Positions 44,787 to 56,843 of a stretch of 64,000 bases of DNA are shown in pieces (position 1 is the stretch's first letter; the number at the start of each line of letters is the position of its first letter). This DNA comes from Metarhizium brunneum (taxonomy: Eukaryota > Ascomycota > Sordariomycetes > Hypocreales > Clavicipitaceae), in contig NC_089425.1 in assembly GCF_013426205.1 (NCBI RefSeq), positions 1,550,001 through 1,614,000 of the forward strand, written 5' to 3'. The notes under the pieces are model-generated. The model made no database searches and was not told the origin of the DNA. It worked only from the letters and a program-made list of their open reading frames with translations. The translations under genes and the position numbers were made by a program.

Positions 44787-47700
44787 CTACTCCTCGTCGA
44801 CGCTCCTCATCGTCCCTCCATGCTTGTTGCTTTTGATCCCCATCTTAAAAAGACTTAATCTCTTCCTCATGCTTCCGGATCTTTTAACCACGGGATATTC
44901 TGCTTCCGTTACAAACTCGTCAATGCTGCTGCTCTTTCTATCCACGCTTCCCTTGCTAGCTGAGCTGCCTCGTCGTCCACTCCCATTCACGGCATCTTGC
45001 AAGCTTTCGTCCACAGACGGTGGCTTAAAAATGCTCTGTCGTCGGCTGCTCTTACTAAAGCTTCGGCTTCTGCTGGTTGACATCTTGGACTCTGGGCTTC
45101 CAGGGGCGGTTTCCATTTCAGGAGCTTCGTCACCCTCCTGCTTTGTTGGCGATGGTTGTTGCTGTTGCTGTTGTTGTTGATGATGCTGTCGTCGCCCAGG
45201 CAAGAAGCTTAGTCTGGCACTTCGCTGTCGAAGTGATACCTGGCGAACAATGGACGTCTCCTCGGCTTTGGTGCCGTTCAAGGGCGTGGCAATATGTGCC
45301 CACTGCGAAGGGCCTTCATCGACTGGCGGAAAAGTGCCTCGGAAAGTTGTCGACGGGGTCGAAACTGTTTCGCGAGGCGTTGGAGGAGGAGGAGCAAACA
45401 ATGCAATCTCTGGCTCATACGTTACTTCGAAAACTGGCTACATGTTAGATGGTAATCAGTTCATGCCGAATCAAAGGTTGACTTACATCGTTGGAGTTCT
45501 TCTTGTTTCTGAGACAGCATTGGGTTGTTGCTTCTGGCAAATAGGGCCAAAACCCTCTTGATCATCATGGCATGGTCCACAAGCGCCATCTTGATTGCAA
45601 GGTCATGTGGCTCCAGCTCTGGCTCATCGTCCTCGTTCTCGTCGTCGTCCTCCTCCTCCTCTTCAGGTTCGGGAAGCAGCCCGCGATAACACATTACGCT
45701 TTGCTCAGATGACGGATTTACGGAAATAGATGTCGCATCCAGCAAAAGTTGTCCCACTTCCTCCTCTCCATCTGATAGTCGGCGCTCAAGAGCCGTCATC
45801 TCCTGTGTCTTCCGCACGATGCGCTCTAAAGCTGTTTCGTGAGCATCGAGTCTAATCTCATGAGTCTCAATGATCTCACTGCGACGCAGAATAGTCGGGA
45901 AAGGCTCGGCAGTGACGAAAACGGTCTTCTCTGCATAGTGGTTCTCTACCGCACCAGCCGTGCTACGCTTGGTTGTAAAGGAGAAGCTCTGGGGATGCGA
46001 AGACACTAGGAAGTCACGAATGACTTGGGGAACACGCGCTCTTTGAAATACTTGATGAGACATGTCCCGGTGTGGGGTTACTGAAGATACGATCAAGAAC
46101 TGTCCTTCCACTTCGTCAATGCGCCCTGATGTCACAATCTGAGCTGAAGGGTATTGTTCCTGCATTCGATCGGTAAAGGCCGCCGCACGTTCCGTTGGAG
46201 CTCCTTCATAAATAAACTCCTTGTCCCGAACACCAGATGGGAAACCCAACCCCTTGTATACAACTTTGAAATATCTCGGTATCAGTTTTTCGCTCTTGGA
46301 AATGGTGTCGTAGATGGTGGCGATAGCGCGCTCTGTCCTAGCGAGTTTCGCAAAGTCAAAGACATTGGTCTCGTATTGTGTCTGTAGCTCCTTGTACGCA
46401 GTTAGGGCATTGCTCCATGACTCGCCCTCTTCAAAGTGCTTAACCATATCAAAATAGATCTTCTCCTTGCGTTCAAACTGTGTCTGCGCTGGGAACTCTG
46501 GCTCTTCCAGAGCTGTCACTTGTCTAGTTGGATCCCATTCATAAAGATCCGCATGAAGGCGCAATGCAAGACCGGCTTCGGCGTGGTTTCGGCTCTCCGC
46601 CTGCAGAGTCGCAAGCTGGTGCACGTAGCGAACAAAAATTTCCTCCTTTTGCATATCACGAAGAAACTCCATTAGTCTTAAACGATTGATGATGCTTGTT
46701 GCCTCTCCACTGTCGTCTCCTCCGTGAACCGCAACGAGCAGATCGAGAAACTCGTCCAAAGTGGATACAAGTTCTCGAACTGCGGCGTACAGTGGCTCGT
46801 CTGGAATTTCGGACAGCGGTTGAAACCGCTCCAACACCTCGCCAATGAAGAGCTTCTGTAGTATGCTCTCTGTCAGGGGTTTGGACTTGAAGAACTGATC
46901 CAAGCTGTCAATCATCTCCGTTTGAATAACAGTCAAGTCTTCGCTAAGCGCCCATTCGCTAACAATCATTGTCTGCAAAACTTCAACTGCCATTCGTCGC
47001 AAACCCTCGTGAACGCTCAGGCACAACTCGACGATCGGTCCAACCAAGGCGGGGACGTATTGCACTTGGTATCCTCCAATCTTGGAGAGGCCGTAGCGGT
47101 TTTGCTCGTCAATAGTGGTCTCCCAGCCAATGGCTTCCCATGTTGTTCGCAGAAGCTCGGCACCATGCTCTCTCACATCACCGGCGATTTTCCAAACAGC
47201 CCTTCTCTTCTGTTCCGGGAACGTTTCCAACGCCAGAGACGTGCTACCCACCAATTTGAGGAGTGTTGTAAAGAATAGTTTCCACAGCTCCATATTGAAA
47301 GTCTCGGCCTCATCAGGGTCTGGTAGGAACGATTCCAGCATGAGGGTGGCCACGTACTGTAGAGTGCGCATAGTCGACTTGTGATGGAAGATGTGCAGAC
47401 TGAGCCAGCCGGCGGGGAAAGCTTCGCCTGAGAGTATGCTCATATGCACGCGCAGCAAGTTCTCCAAGATGGTACCCTGATCAGCCTCGGCCGCCAACTC
47501 AAGCTGCATCCCGGCGGTGGAATTGGATATGGCAGAGAGAATTGCGGACAGTTCTGCCAGGCTCTCGTCGAATGTGAGATTAGCAGAAACAGGCCTCGAG
47601 GGGAAAGGGTAGGCCGATGGGAAGAGGAGCGAGAGTCGCTTTCGGGGTTTCGGGGGCAACGATAACAACGACAGGTACGAATCGATGATCCTCGGTATAT

Positions 47701-50700
47701 GATCCGGTATTTCGGGGCCCAAGTAATCGGCCTGGCTAGCAATCACAGAGCAGCAGAGACGCACCTGCTCCCGCCACTGTTCCGTGACTTCTTCAACATG
47801 GCCCCAATGCGGCGATATCCAGCGGACCGTGTTGGCACACAGTGCAGACTTTTGATCTGGGTGGGCAAAAAGCTCCAGCTTGGAATAGTTGATGACGAGA
47901 ACCAATTTGTACAAGATCAATTTGCCCTTGACTTGAGTGCAAGAATCCATGAAGTCAATGGCAATGTGGGTGATCTCCTCGGTATTCAGCAAGCCCGTAA
48001 GCTCCGGCAGCCAAGTGTGAAAGTGTTGCACTGCCAATGTTTGACTACCAACAAGAACAGGGGCAGGATTTCGCATCATGCGGTCGAGAGCCTTGAAAAT
48101 GGAACGAAGCTGTCGAGTGAACCCTTGTGGTGAAGATGTGATTCCGATGCCCGCTTCCTTGACCTTTTGCTGCTTTCGAGCATGAGTGATGAACTTCAAA
48201 ATGTGCCTAACAACCTTAAATGTAGACCGAAGATTTCGAGAGGTTTCTGGCTCAGTTGGCTTGTCTAGCAGACGCGCAAATGAACTGACGAGGCCCGAAG
48301 TAGCAAAGGGGTAGTTGAACTGAGTTTCTGCATATTGATCAACCAGAGGGCCTAGATTGAATCGACGATCATGCACAATGCCTAAGACTCTGACCAATGC
48401 AGTGAAAACCAGGTCTTCAAACTCGTTGTTCCCGGAGTGTTGGACCAGAATTCCGAACAGTCCGTCAAGCACGTCGCTGAGCAGTTTGACCACCTCAATT
48501 TCAGGTACAAACATCAACTGTCTCAAGACTGCGGAAACTTCTTCTCCTGGCAAATCTTTCCATTTGACAAGGCCAAGGATGATTCTGTCCTGGGAGAATC
48601 GTGTGCTGCAGAGAAATGTATTGACGTTCAACACGGCCAACGGACCCGTTACATTTTCAGAGTGTTCGTCCCTCCCTCGAGGAGCCCAAGGCACGGATAA
48701 ATACCCACCCTTGCCGGTTGGGCCTGCTTGGGCTGTTGAAGTGTTTTCATCTATCTTATAGAGAAGCAGCCCATGGCGGCCATCCCGGATGAATGCCTGT
48801 CTATCCCACAAGGGCATATGGGCGACAGCGAAAGGAGGGCCGGGCACGTCACACAAGAACATGACAACGTGTGCCGTGGATACATCAGCCGGCGACAATG
48901 AAAGTCTGAGTGTCTGGTTCCAGGCTTCTCCTCGTTCTGCAGCTGCAGTCTTGAACGTCGTCACTGGGTCCTTGTTGGAGCCAGCATAGATGGAGTTTTC
49001 GAATCGCTGACCAGAAGGTGCACGAACCTCTACGGTAACTTGGAAGTTGTTGCCTTGGATTCCAGAGGGCATAGTGGTTGCGCTTCCTCCATATCGAGAT
49101 AACAGATGCTGGCGTGCCAAAGAAGCTGTGTTGATTGTGAGATAAATATCAGATCTTGGCTTCGTTGGGGCTCCAGAGAAGCCCATTCTATTCGTTTGGC
49201 AAATGCCAGATAATAGTGTCGGTGTCGCTTTGATCAGGGCGTCTGCGTCAGGGTGGTCGAATGCTTGCAGGGAGACTTGTAGCCTTTCACCTCTACGTGA
49301 CCTTTCATATCGTCCTGCGGCATTGTCCATGAGCTCCAGGATGAGTGGATCAAAGTCGTCATCCATATCCCTTTCCGTTGATGCCCGACCATTCACCGGT
49401 GACCAGATATTAACAAGCTGCTCAACCTCTTCCCCTTGCTTCATTATCGAGTTCACTTTCAAGATGCCAACTCCAACAGTGCGTTGTACTGTTTGGGCTA
49501 CTTCTGGATTGCCTGTTCCATTCTTTGAGCTAGCCGTGCTAGGAGGCCCATAACCATCCGATGTCGTCACGGGGCGCGGGCCTTGCTGCTCAAAAGATTC
49601 CTTTTTGGGGAGGACTGAGCCTCGAGAGAGAGTAGAACGTCCAGGCTTGCTCCCCCACATCAAGCTTCGCCTAGTGGATTTGGATACGCTAGAAGTAGGG
49701 GTTTTGGAGTTTTCTCTTGGAAATGATCCTTCTGTGGCCGTTCCAGACCTTGAGATTGGCTTGTCTGGCAGCACCTGCTGCGAAGCAAGAACCTTTACTA
49801 CTAAATACAAATCAGATTCGGCCGACGTTGAGTCGCCTATATCGTGAGCGGAAAGATCAATAAAGAGAGTTCGCGATGCTGACTCTTGGGCGATACCGCC
49901 AATTGTGCCGCCCGCAGGGACATCAACGGCGAATGACTCCGATAGGGTCGATAGGGCTTCAAACTGTGGCTTCGTGACCAGGTAAACCACCAAGGTTGTG
50001 GCTTCAGATGACGATCCAGCGAAGCCCTTGACGTCAAGGAGCAGATGGTGGAGGCTAGTCAGTTCGAGAGTTGGCTGCGGCGGCTCATCGAGAAGAGTCA
50101 TGACAGACTGAAGTCGAGTTATCCCAACAACAGAATCATCTCCAGTCAGAATACGCCCACGTTCGACTGGATCACGAACAATGACTTCGCCTCCACAGAG
50201 CTTGTTCACTCGCACCAAATCCCATACTGTCTTCTCTCGTAGACGGTCGTATTCATGAGAGGTGAGAACATTGTACAAGAATTGCTGTCTGTTGAGGTTG
50301 AGGCTAGTAATAAGCTCGGAGAGCTTGTCTAGGTCCCGGTATTGTCTAGAGAGGAGGAGCTCGTGAAGATTCTTGGAATGCCACTCTCTCAGACACGATG
50401 CAATCTCGTCAATTAAAGGCTCCTCTGCAGATGTCGGGGTTTCGTCCCCAATTTTTAGTAAGGGAACCGGTGCGGCGGGTTTTGGCGCGGTTGGGTCTCG
50501 CTTCACAGGTGCGGATAGATTCTCCAAAGTGCCATTGCTTAGTTCTGACAATGGTTTTCGTCCCTTGTCCGGGCCAACAACAGCATTGATGGGAGAAGTA
50601 GCTTTCCTGGGCTCGCCCCCGGTGATGCCGCTCTTGGCTGAGTCACTAGCAGGTCGGGGGCTTCCTGTATCTGGGTTTTCGTCTGCATGGGATTCTTGGT

Positions 50701-50998
50701 CCTGGTCTTGGTCGTCCCGCTCGTCGGATTCCCCTAGCATTTCTCGAACTTCAACACAGCTACGGGGAAAGATGCCACTGAACACTCGAGCTTCCAGAGT
50801 TTGTCCCTTGACCGAAGTTAGGCCGGCAAGCAAGCTCGGCGGCGCGACCAAGTACCCCCGCAGCCAGTTTCCGTCTGGCGTCTCCTCGATAATGTAGAGC
50901 TCATCGCCAATTTCAAGCGGCAGGTCGGCCGGACTCTCAGCAGCAAAGGGGAATGTCGCAACAGCAAATGCGATCCGAGGGAGAGGCTGCCAGGGCAT
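44787..50998 (-). CDS. DOCK-family guanine nucleotide exchange factor (Dck1-like)
   Basis: Exons 50998-45487 and 45433-44787 join across a 53-base GTAAGT..CTAAC..CAG intron into 2052 residues. DOCK proteins activate Rac/Cdc42-type GTPases; yeast Dck1, with Lmo1, acts on Rho5 in stress and wall signalling. An N-terminal SH3 domain (about residues 7-75, with ALPLEIGDELYI-like and GNWLRGYL features) is followed by a disordered acidic linker. A C2-like DHR-1 lies near 610-790 (IYLTINTASL, NFQVTVEVRAP). A long helical middle comes next. The catalytic DHR-2 spans about 1440-1800 and includes FERKEKIYFDMVKHFEEGESW and the KVVYKGLGFP block. The tail after the intron has PPPPTP, a poly-Gln run after two His, and Ser/Arg-rich sequence. 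The largest gene in the window. Confidence 0.93.
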
Positions 50999-51989
50999 CG
51001 AACTCCAGCGTTGGCGCTCACCTGCGCCGAGGCAATCTGGCGATGGGCGATATCGTAATCGGTAAAGCTTTGAATGTTGGAGCCCGGGACAATTGATGGG
51101 GAGACCAACGGGTTGCGAATGCGGCTGCCAGGCTTACACCGAACGCACTCGCTGCTCAGGGGCAGGGCGACAGCATCAATGGTCCTCGATCGGCGGACTG
51201 TTCACGCTTGTCATTGATTTGATTTTTTAAGAAAAAAAAAAAGCCTTAGGGGTTGGGGAGGCCGAAAGGCACACGAGATAACTCACCGACGGCTGGGGTC
51301 CTTTGGACCTTAGCCATGCACCTGGGCGAGGGTGCTTGCCACCTTGGCTCTTATGCTTTGGGGTGCGCAGGCAAACCCCTGAAGACAAGCGTTGACTAGC
51401 AGGGTTCTTTATCGATTATCACCGGCGCCCAGTCCAAACTGGGCAACCTCACTCTGCCAGTACTCGAAGAACTACTTTGTGTCGGGAAATACCACAAAAG
51501 TCAGCAATGCGAAAGGGGGGGAGCGTTGGTGTGGAAAAAAAATGCAAAAAAGAGGACGATAATCAACATGCGAGGCTACGAAACCAGAAGGGGGCAATAT
51601 TTGAGTGCGCAGATTCTGGCTGAAGAAAAGAAAGTACGGAGTACAGAAGTCTAGTACTTTGTCGAGATGAGGGTCCATATCTCTTTTTGTGATATCGATG
51701 ATGATTGACGGTTCTAGCCAGCGCATGTGCACACCAGCACGCCAGCGCGCCAGGTGCCGCAAGCCCCCCGCCCCGGATTCGTCGACCCCTGAGGCCCTTC
51801 TCTCGTCCAGATGCCCTCTCGTCCTCTGGTGCTCTGGTGCACGGCCCGCCGCTTGTCGTGCTGCGGTGGGGCAGCCAGCCAGCCATATCGACCCAACAAG
51901 ACCAGTCCGCAGGGGCGTTCAGATGAGTAGTATTTTCATGCACTTCTGACTCTCGAACACGCACTCCGACGTTACCAACAAGAGACAGA

Positions 51990-52031
51990 GTGTCACGGTG
52001 TCACAAGTGTCACAAGTGTCACAAGTGTCAC
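51990..52031 (+). repeat. 9-base tandem repeat, about 4.5 copies
   Basis: GTGTCACAA repeated head to tail, with GTGTCACG variants at both ends. Found in gene-free DNA upstream of the DOCK-type gene. Confidence 0.8.
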
Positions 52032-53659
52032 GGAATACATAACGTGTCTGAGGCTCTGCACGAGACACGTTAGCTTTCCCCGGCCATGTGGTTCTGCGTT
52101 CAATGTTTGCGCCTGTGGTTGAAGACCCGGGTGTGGGACCCGTCTGTACCTAAGTACCTAAGTAGGTCAAGGTCGTAGGTGTGCAGTAATGGGACTGACT
52201 ACCCTACACATCGCAAGGTTGGTCGACGATGGCACTGATGGGATATGGGATTCACTACTACGTTGTCCGGCGTTGGAGACAGCGTGCCAGGGACAATGCA
52301 GGTCTTGTAGAAAATAAACTTTCTAATGAGCGGTTGGCGGGTCATACGCGACATGAACCGTGAATGCATGAACCGGCCGTTCCCACTGCTCAATGTCAAC
52401 TGTGGACAGTAAAAAGCCATTGTGCTGTAGGACCTCATGAAATGATCACCACAATAATTCCATGTCCCCTGTTTAGCGTCCATCTAACTGTAAGAAAAAA
52501 AAAAATCACTTCAGACTCTGGGCAAGGGAAGCGGGTTTTTAAAGTGTGGTTTGGCGACACTTTTCTGAAGTTACGCCCTCTGCCCTGCCAAGCTTAGGTA
52601 TCCGAGACCTGCCCAGGTACCTAGGTACTTAGTACTTTAGTCAATTGGATCTTGCATTATACCTGCAACAGCGAAGTGGAATATTATCCAGTAAGGCCAA
52701 AGGTATCCGGCCGGGTGGGCCGCCAGCCTAGCATCAAATACGATCATGTCTGGTCAATACACGATTGTATACTGTTATATGCTAGTGCATGCTGGAAAGT
52801 GGCCAAATAGGTTCTGCTACCGGATATTGTAGTTGGCCATATTGGAAAAAAACTTCGACCCATACCCAAGGCCAGTGTCCGAGTGTGCCAAAGCCAGTCA
52901 GCCATGTAAAGGTAGCTTGAAACTGCACCATGCTCATGAGCTTTAGGCCAGTGTGTTATATCTATAACCTTTCACAATCAACGAAACAAAACACCCTCTC
53001 TCTGCAGAGCAACTCCCAAGACTTGTATGCCGTGACAGTCATCCATCCCCGGCCGATGTGGGATCATGGCGGAGATTCCCCGGATGCTCCTTGATAAATA
53101 ATCTTATTGCGTGAACCGACACACGAGATGCGAGCCCACGTCAATGCCATGAATCCATTAATCAATGCAGGTTCGCTCCACCTTGCCTGTACTCATCAAG
53201 TCGCGGTACTCCGTTCTCCATACTTGGACGAGAGCGCTTTTTGCCCAACATTGAAACAATAGTGCCCACATTCCGTGAGAGGCGGTAAGCCACCAGCAAC
53301 AGACCAAGACGTCTCTGCTCATTGCCAGAGAGGCATTATATTTACACCATTGGACAATAAAGCACAAACTCTGCGAGGCTCGTTCGAACAAAGGACTCCG
53401 TATTGTTGATTGGTGCACAATATCATTCGTTACCACCAGACCCCTTGTCGCCTTGCAACCTTCCATGGCGCTGATCCTCATATCTAATCAGCCCCCCTCA
53501 AAAGTGCACATCAACATCACATCATTTGGGCCTGCAAAGTCCCCGCGCAGAAGCACGCCTTCTTTTACTTTACAACGGGCATCAGATATTCACGGGCACC
53601 AAAATTGATTTACACTCGAGCTGTTTATCGATTATAGGTTTTTCTGCCAAATCCCACAC

Positions 53660-53665
<6 letters not shown>

Positions 53666-53690
<25 letters not shown>

Positions 53691-53691
53691 T
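53666..53691 (+). repeat. CT dinucleotide microsatellite
   Basis: Thirteen TC units in tandem, 55 bases before the ATG of the GNAT gene. Pyrimidine tracts at this place are common near fungal transcription starts. Confidence 0.85.
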
Positions 53692-53745
53692 GCATCTTGC
53701 AAACCCGAAGCTACATACCGAGACATACATGCCCACTCGGCGACA

Positions 53746-54561
53746 ATGGGCACACCCTTCATCTCGCTGCTAGAGCCTAGCAAGCTCGAGGGCTTGGAGC
53801 CGGGAAAACCACACAACGAGCAACCACCAAGTATACCAAAAGTCTTCATAGACGCCATGGAGGTCCGCGAGAGCGTCTTTGTACAAGAGCAAAACGTGCC
53901 CCTGGAGAATGAGCAAGACAGTGACGATTCCCGATCCTGCCACTGGGTAGTATACGCCAGTGTCAACAAGACGGAAGAAACAGAGGTACGGGATGAGGAT
54001 GGAAATGTCATCCAGCCACGCAAAAGTTCAACTCGAACGACGCCCATCGGGACCATTCGCCTGGTCCCGTTCCCCCATGCAAACCACCCCAAGATTGGAG
54101 GTGAATACTGGAACGGCCAGCTGCGGAATAAGAAGGAACACGGCACACCTGATATCAGCTCCCTGTCAGCAAATTCTGGATTAGACCGCCCGACATCCTT
54201 CCACGACGGAAGGGAACCGTACATCAAACTAGGCCGACTAGCTGTCGTCAAGGAATACCGGGGCAACGGCCTCTCCGGACTTCTCGTTCAAACGGCCCTG
54301 TCGTGGCTGCGGTCCAACCCGTCGTTCTTCGACCCGAGCATCACCGAGTTGGGCCTCGAGCAGATGGGTGCATCGACCGAGACAGAGATACCCAAGTGGG
54401 GTGGTCTTGTCTGTGTTCATGCCCAGGAGCAGAGTGTGGGAACGTGGGCAAAGTTGGGTTTCCGGGTCGACAAGGGCATGGGCAAGTGGTGGGAAGAAGG
54501 AATCCCTCACGTCGGCATGTTTAAACGGTTGGAGGTCAGCCCCAAAGGGGTCCGTATTTAG
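53746..54561 (+). CDS. GNAT-family N-acetyltransferase
   Basis: A single-exon gene of 271 residues. The acetyl-CoA binding motif A is clear: KLGRLAVVKEYRGNGLSGLLVQTAL (about 165-189), with the R-x-x-G-x-G/S loop. The N-terminal strand VFIDAMEVRESVFVQEQNVP matches the first motif of small-molecule GNAT enzymes, and the C-terminal WAKLGFRVDKGMGKWWEEGIPHVGM matches motif B with its conserved W/H. A 60-residue polar insert between the first strands is usual for this fungal group. Substrate unknown; relatives are loosely called acetyltransferases of polyamines or amino sugars. No signal peptide or membrane segment. Confidence 0.88.
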   Translation: MGTPFISLLEPSKLEGLEPGKPHNEQPPSIPKVFIDAMEVRESVFVQEQNVPLENEQDSDDSRSCHWVVYASVNKTEETEVRDEDGNVIQPRKSSTRTTPIGTIRLVPFPHANHPKIGGEYWNGQLRNKKEHGTPDISSLSANSGLDRPTSFHDGREPYIKLGRLAVVKEYRGNGLSGLLVQTALSWLRSNPSFFDPSITELGLEQMGASTETEIPKWGGLVCVHAQEQSVGTWAKLGFRVDKGMGKWWEEGIPHVGMFKRLEVSPKGVRI

Positions 54562-55069
54562 GGACATTTGCGCCACGTCAACACGTTGGTGAGCGAGCTG
54601 CATTTAACAAATTACGATGTCTGATGTCATGTCCGCATTTTAGATTTTAGACGAGACTACATAGTCTTTCGGTTATCAGGTTGAGGCCTGGATGCGGGCT
54701 CCGTTGGCAATTCATTTGGCCACTAGAGCAATTCAAATCCAACATTAGCACTCTGCTATCCCTCCTACTCCTTAACGTGACTAAATATGGAAATTGGGAT
54801 TTGCATTCACCAAGAGCGGTGTATGGTACAGGTGCAAAGGGCGTTAAATTCATTTACACTCTTTCCGAGCCAACTTTTTATTGAGACTCTAGAGCGATTT
54901 GTGACAAATCCATAGCCGTTACGCGTTCCCAGACCCGAAACGCACAAATGCAATTCTTCAAGGATGCCAGAACCACGCCATGAAAATCCCCCACATCCCC
55001 GCCTTTTCCTTCTTTCCAGACAATACCAAATAAATCCTTTCCCCTCTTCTCCGAGTAGCAAAAGGTAAT
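54562..55069. other. gene-free spacer between convergent genes
   Basis: 3' regions of the GNAT gene (from the left) and RPS5 (from the right). Nothing else visible. Confidence 0.5.
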
Positions 55070-55958
55070 TTATCGGTTGCTCTTGGCTACACGCTCCAAC
55101 TCGTCCTTCTTCTTGATAGCGTAGGAGTTGCTGCTGCCCTTTGCGGCATTGATCAGCTCTTCGGCGAGGCACTCGGCAATCGACTTGACGTTGCGGAAAG
55201 CGGCCTCACGGGCACCAGTGGTGAGCAGGGCAATGGCTTGGTTGACACGGCGGAGAGGAGAAACATCGACAGCTTGTCGTCGGACGGTACCGGCGGAGCC
55301 AATTCGGGTAGAGTCTTCGCGGGGACCGCAGTTGACGATGGCGTCGACGGCGACCTGGATGGGGTTCTGGTCGGTCATGAGGTGGATCTAAAAATGCGCC
55401 GTGTTAGACTGATAACGCCTTATTCTTCTAGTCCCTGTGTACATGTTTCAAGGGGGAAAATCATGCCGAACAGGCTATCATGACATGACCGTTTATTTAT
55501 ACCGGCGTCGCGGGGTTGGGAAAAAAACGTACAATCTCGAAAGCGTGGGCGACAATGCGGACAGCCATCAGCTTCTTGCCGTTGTTGCGGCCGTGCATCA
55601 TGAGTGAGTTGGTCAATCGCTCAATGATGGGGCAGTTGGCCTTGCGGAATCGCTTGACGGCATATCGGCCAGCAGAGTGGGTGACATAGACGGGGTTTCG
55701 CAGGGAAATGTAGTCACTGTTCGCAGATAGAATCCATCAGCATTAAATTCCTCCATTGAGCCCAAAATCCATTCCTTCCAGTCCCGGAAAAAAAACCCCA
55801 TGTGGTATCGTAACGTACGTCAGAGAGATGTCGCGAACCTCGACATCGTAGTCCCACTTGTTGAACAACTTGATGTTGCCGACCTCCTTGACAACATCCT
55901 TGGGGAGGACGTCAGAGACGACAGTGTTCTCGACCTCGATATCGCCACCGTCAGACAT
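55070..55958 (-). CDS. rps5: 40S ribosomal protein S5 (uS7)
   Basis: Three exons (55958-55819, 55716-55533, 55387-55070) join across introns of 102 and 145 bases into 213 residues. uS7 lies in the head of the small subunit near the E site and mRNA exit. The conserved blocks appear in order: [95 protein letters not shown] and the basic C-terminus [14 protein letters not shown]. Long introns near the 5' end are typical of fungal ribosomal protein genes. It diverges from rps25 with only 383 bases between the start codons. Confidence 0.97.
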
Positions 55959-56341
55959 TTTGGCTGTGTTGCAGTCGAAAATATATCCTCGATCTGGCGG
56001 GCGGACTGCGGGTTAGTATTGCAGGTTGGCGAGATGGTATTTTTTTCGGGAGGGTTTGGAGAATGGGCTGCGTCCCTTTCGGCTGCGAGCGAGAGTAGGG
56101 CTTGGGAAATTTTGGTGGTGGGTGCGGCTGACGAATCAGGTTGCGCAAAAATTTCGGTACGTACCATACGCACTTGTTGTGTTAGGGCAAGCCTGCCCTG
56201 GGCGAAACTCCAATCCAGCTGCGTAACAGAGGGGGGCCGCTTCGCCCGCCACTCCGAGTGGGAATGACTTTGGCTTCAAGTTGGTGAAAAAATCCCCTTT
56301 CTCCTCCACACTCCCGTCAACGTCAAGCACAACAGATCAAA
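55959..56341. promoter_or_regulatory. shared divergent promoter of rps5 and rps25
   Basis: 383 bases separate the start codons of two small-subunit protein genes transcribed in opposite directions. The arrangement suggests common regulation. No named ribosomal-protein promoter element was identified with confidence. Confidence 0.6.
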
Positions 56342-56843
56342 ATGGTACGCCAAGCGAGATCCCCTCCCCCCGTCCCTCTAGAGGCGCTATGTTTCTATCA
56401 TGAGCCTGAACGAGAGGAGATGGTATTTTTCGAAGAGAATATCGAAATGCTGATACAGGATTCTGCTCGCGAATTTATAGGCGCCTGCTGCTGGAGCTAA
56501 GAAGCAAAAGAAGAAGTGGTCGAAGGGCAAGGTCAAGGACAAGGCTCAGCACGCCGTCCTTCTCGACAAGACGACATCCGAGAAGCTCTACAAGGATGTC
56601 CAGTCCTACCGTCTGGTCACTGTCGCCACCCTCGTCGACAGAATGAAGGTCAACGGTTCTCTGGCTCGCAAGTGCCTTGCTGACCTCGAGGAGAAGGGCC
56701 TCATCAAGCCCGTTGTCACCCACAGCAAAATGAAGATCTACAGTATGCACCACACCCATGAGCCACTCGAAATACCCGAGATTCGGAGAGATGCAAGTAT
56801 GAAATGCTGACATTATCTAGCCCGCGCTGTCGGTGGTTCCTAA
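56342..56843 (+). CDS. rps25: 40S ribosomal protein S25 (eS25)
   Basis: Three exons: the ATG alone (56342-56344), 56481-56742 and 56821-56843, giving 95 residues. Intron 1 (136 bases, GTACGC..TAG) starts directly after the start codon; intron 2 (78 bases) has GTATGC..TAG. The joined start MAPAAGAKKQKKKWSKGKVK is the eS25 N-terminus; the winged-helix part follows with LDKTTSEKLYKDV, YRLVTVATLVDRMKVNGSLAR and LEEKGLIKPVVTHSK, ending TRAVGGS. eS25 sits in the 40S head next to uS7 (RPS5), the product of the divergent gene. The start is fixed by family fit, since no other ATG gives the conserved MAP beginning. Confidence 0.94.

Larger units (their letters stand above)
50999..53745. other. 2.7-kb gene-free stretch
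   Basis: Begins with the DOCK-gene leader. Contains a 9-base tandem repeat at 51990-52031, scattered TACCTAAGTA/ACCTAGGTACTTAGTA words near 52150 and 52615, a TACGGAGTA at 51635 and near copies at 53205 and 53393, and a long CT microsatellite in the leader of the next gene. Overlapping frames around 51560-51960 on both strands are GC-driven and not genes. Confidence 0.4.

Noticed and set aside
51560..51960. Overlapping frames on both strands near 51.7 kb
   Set aside because: All arise from a GC-rich patch of upstream DNA and contradict each other; none has a domain.
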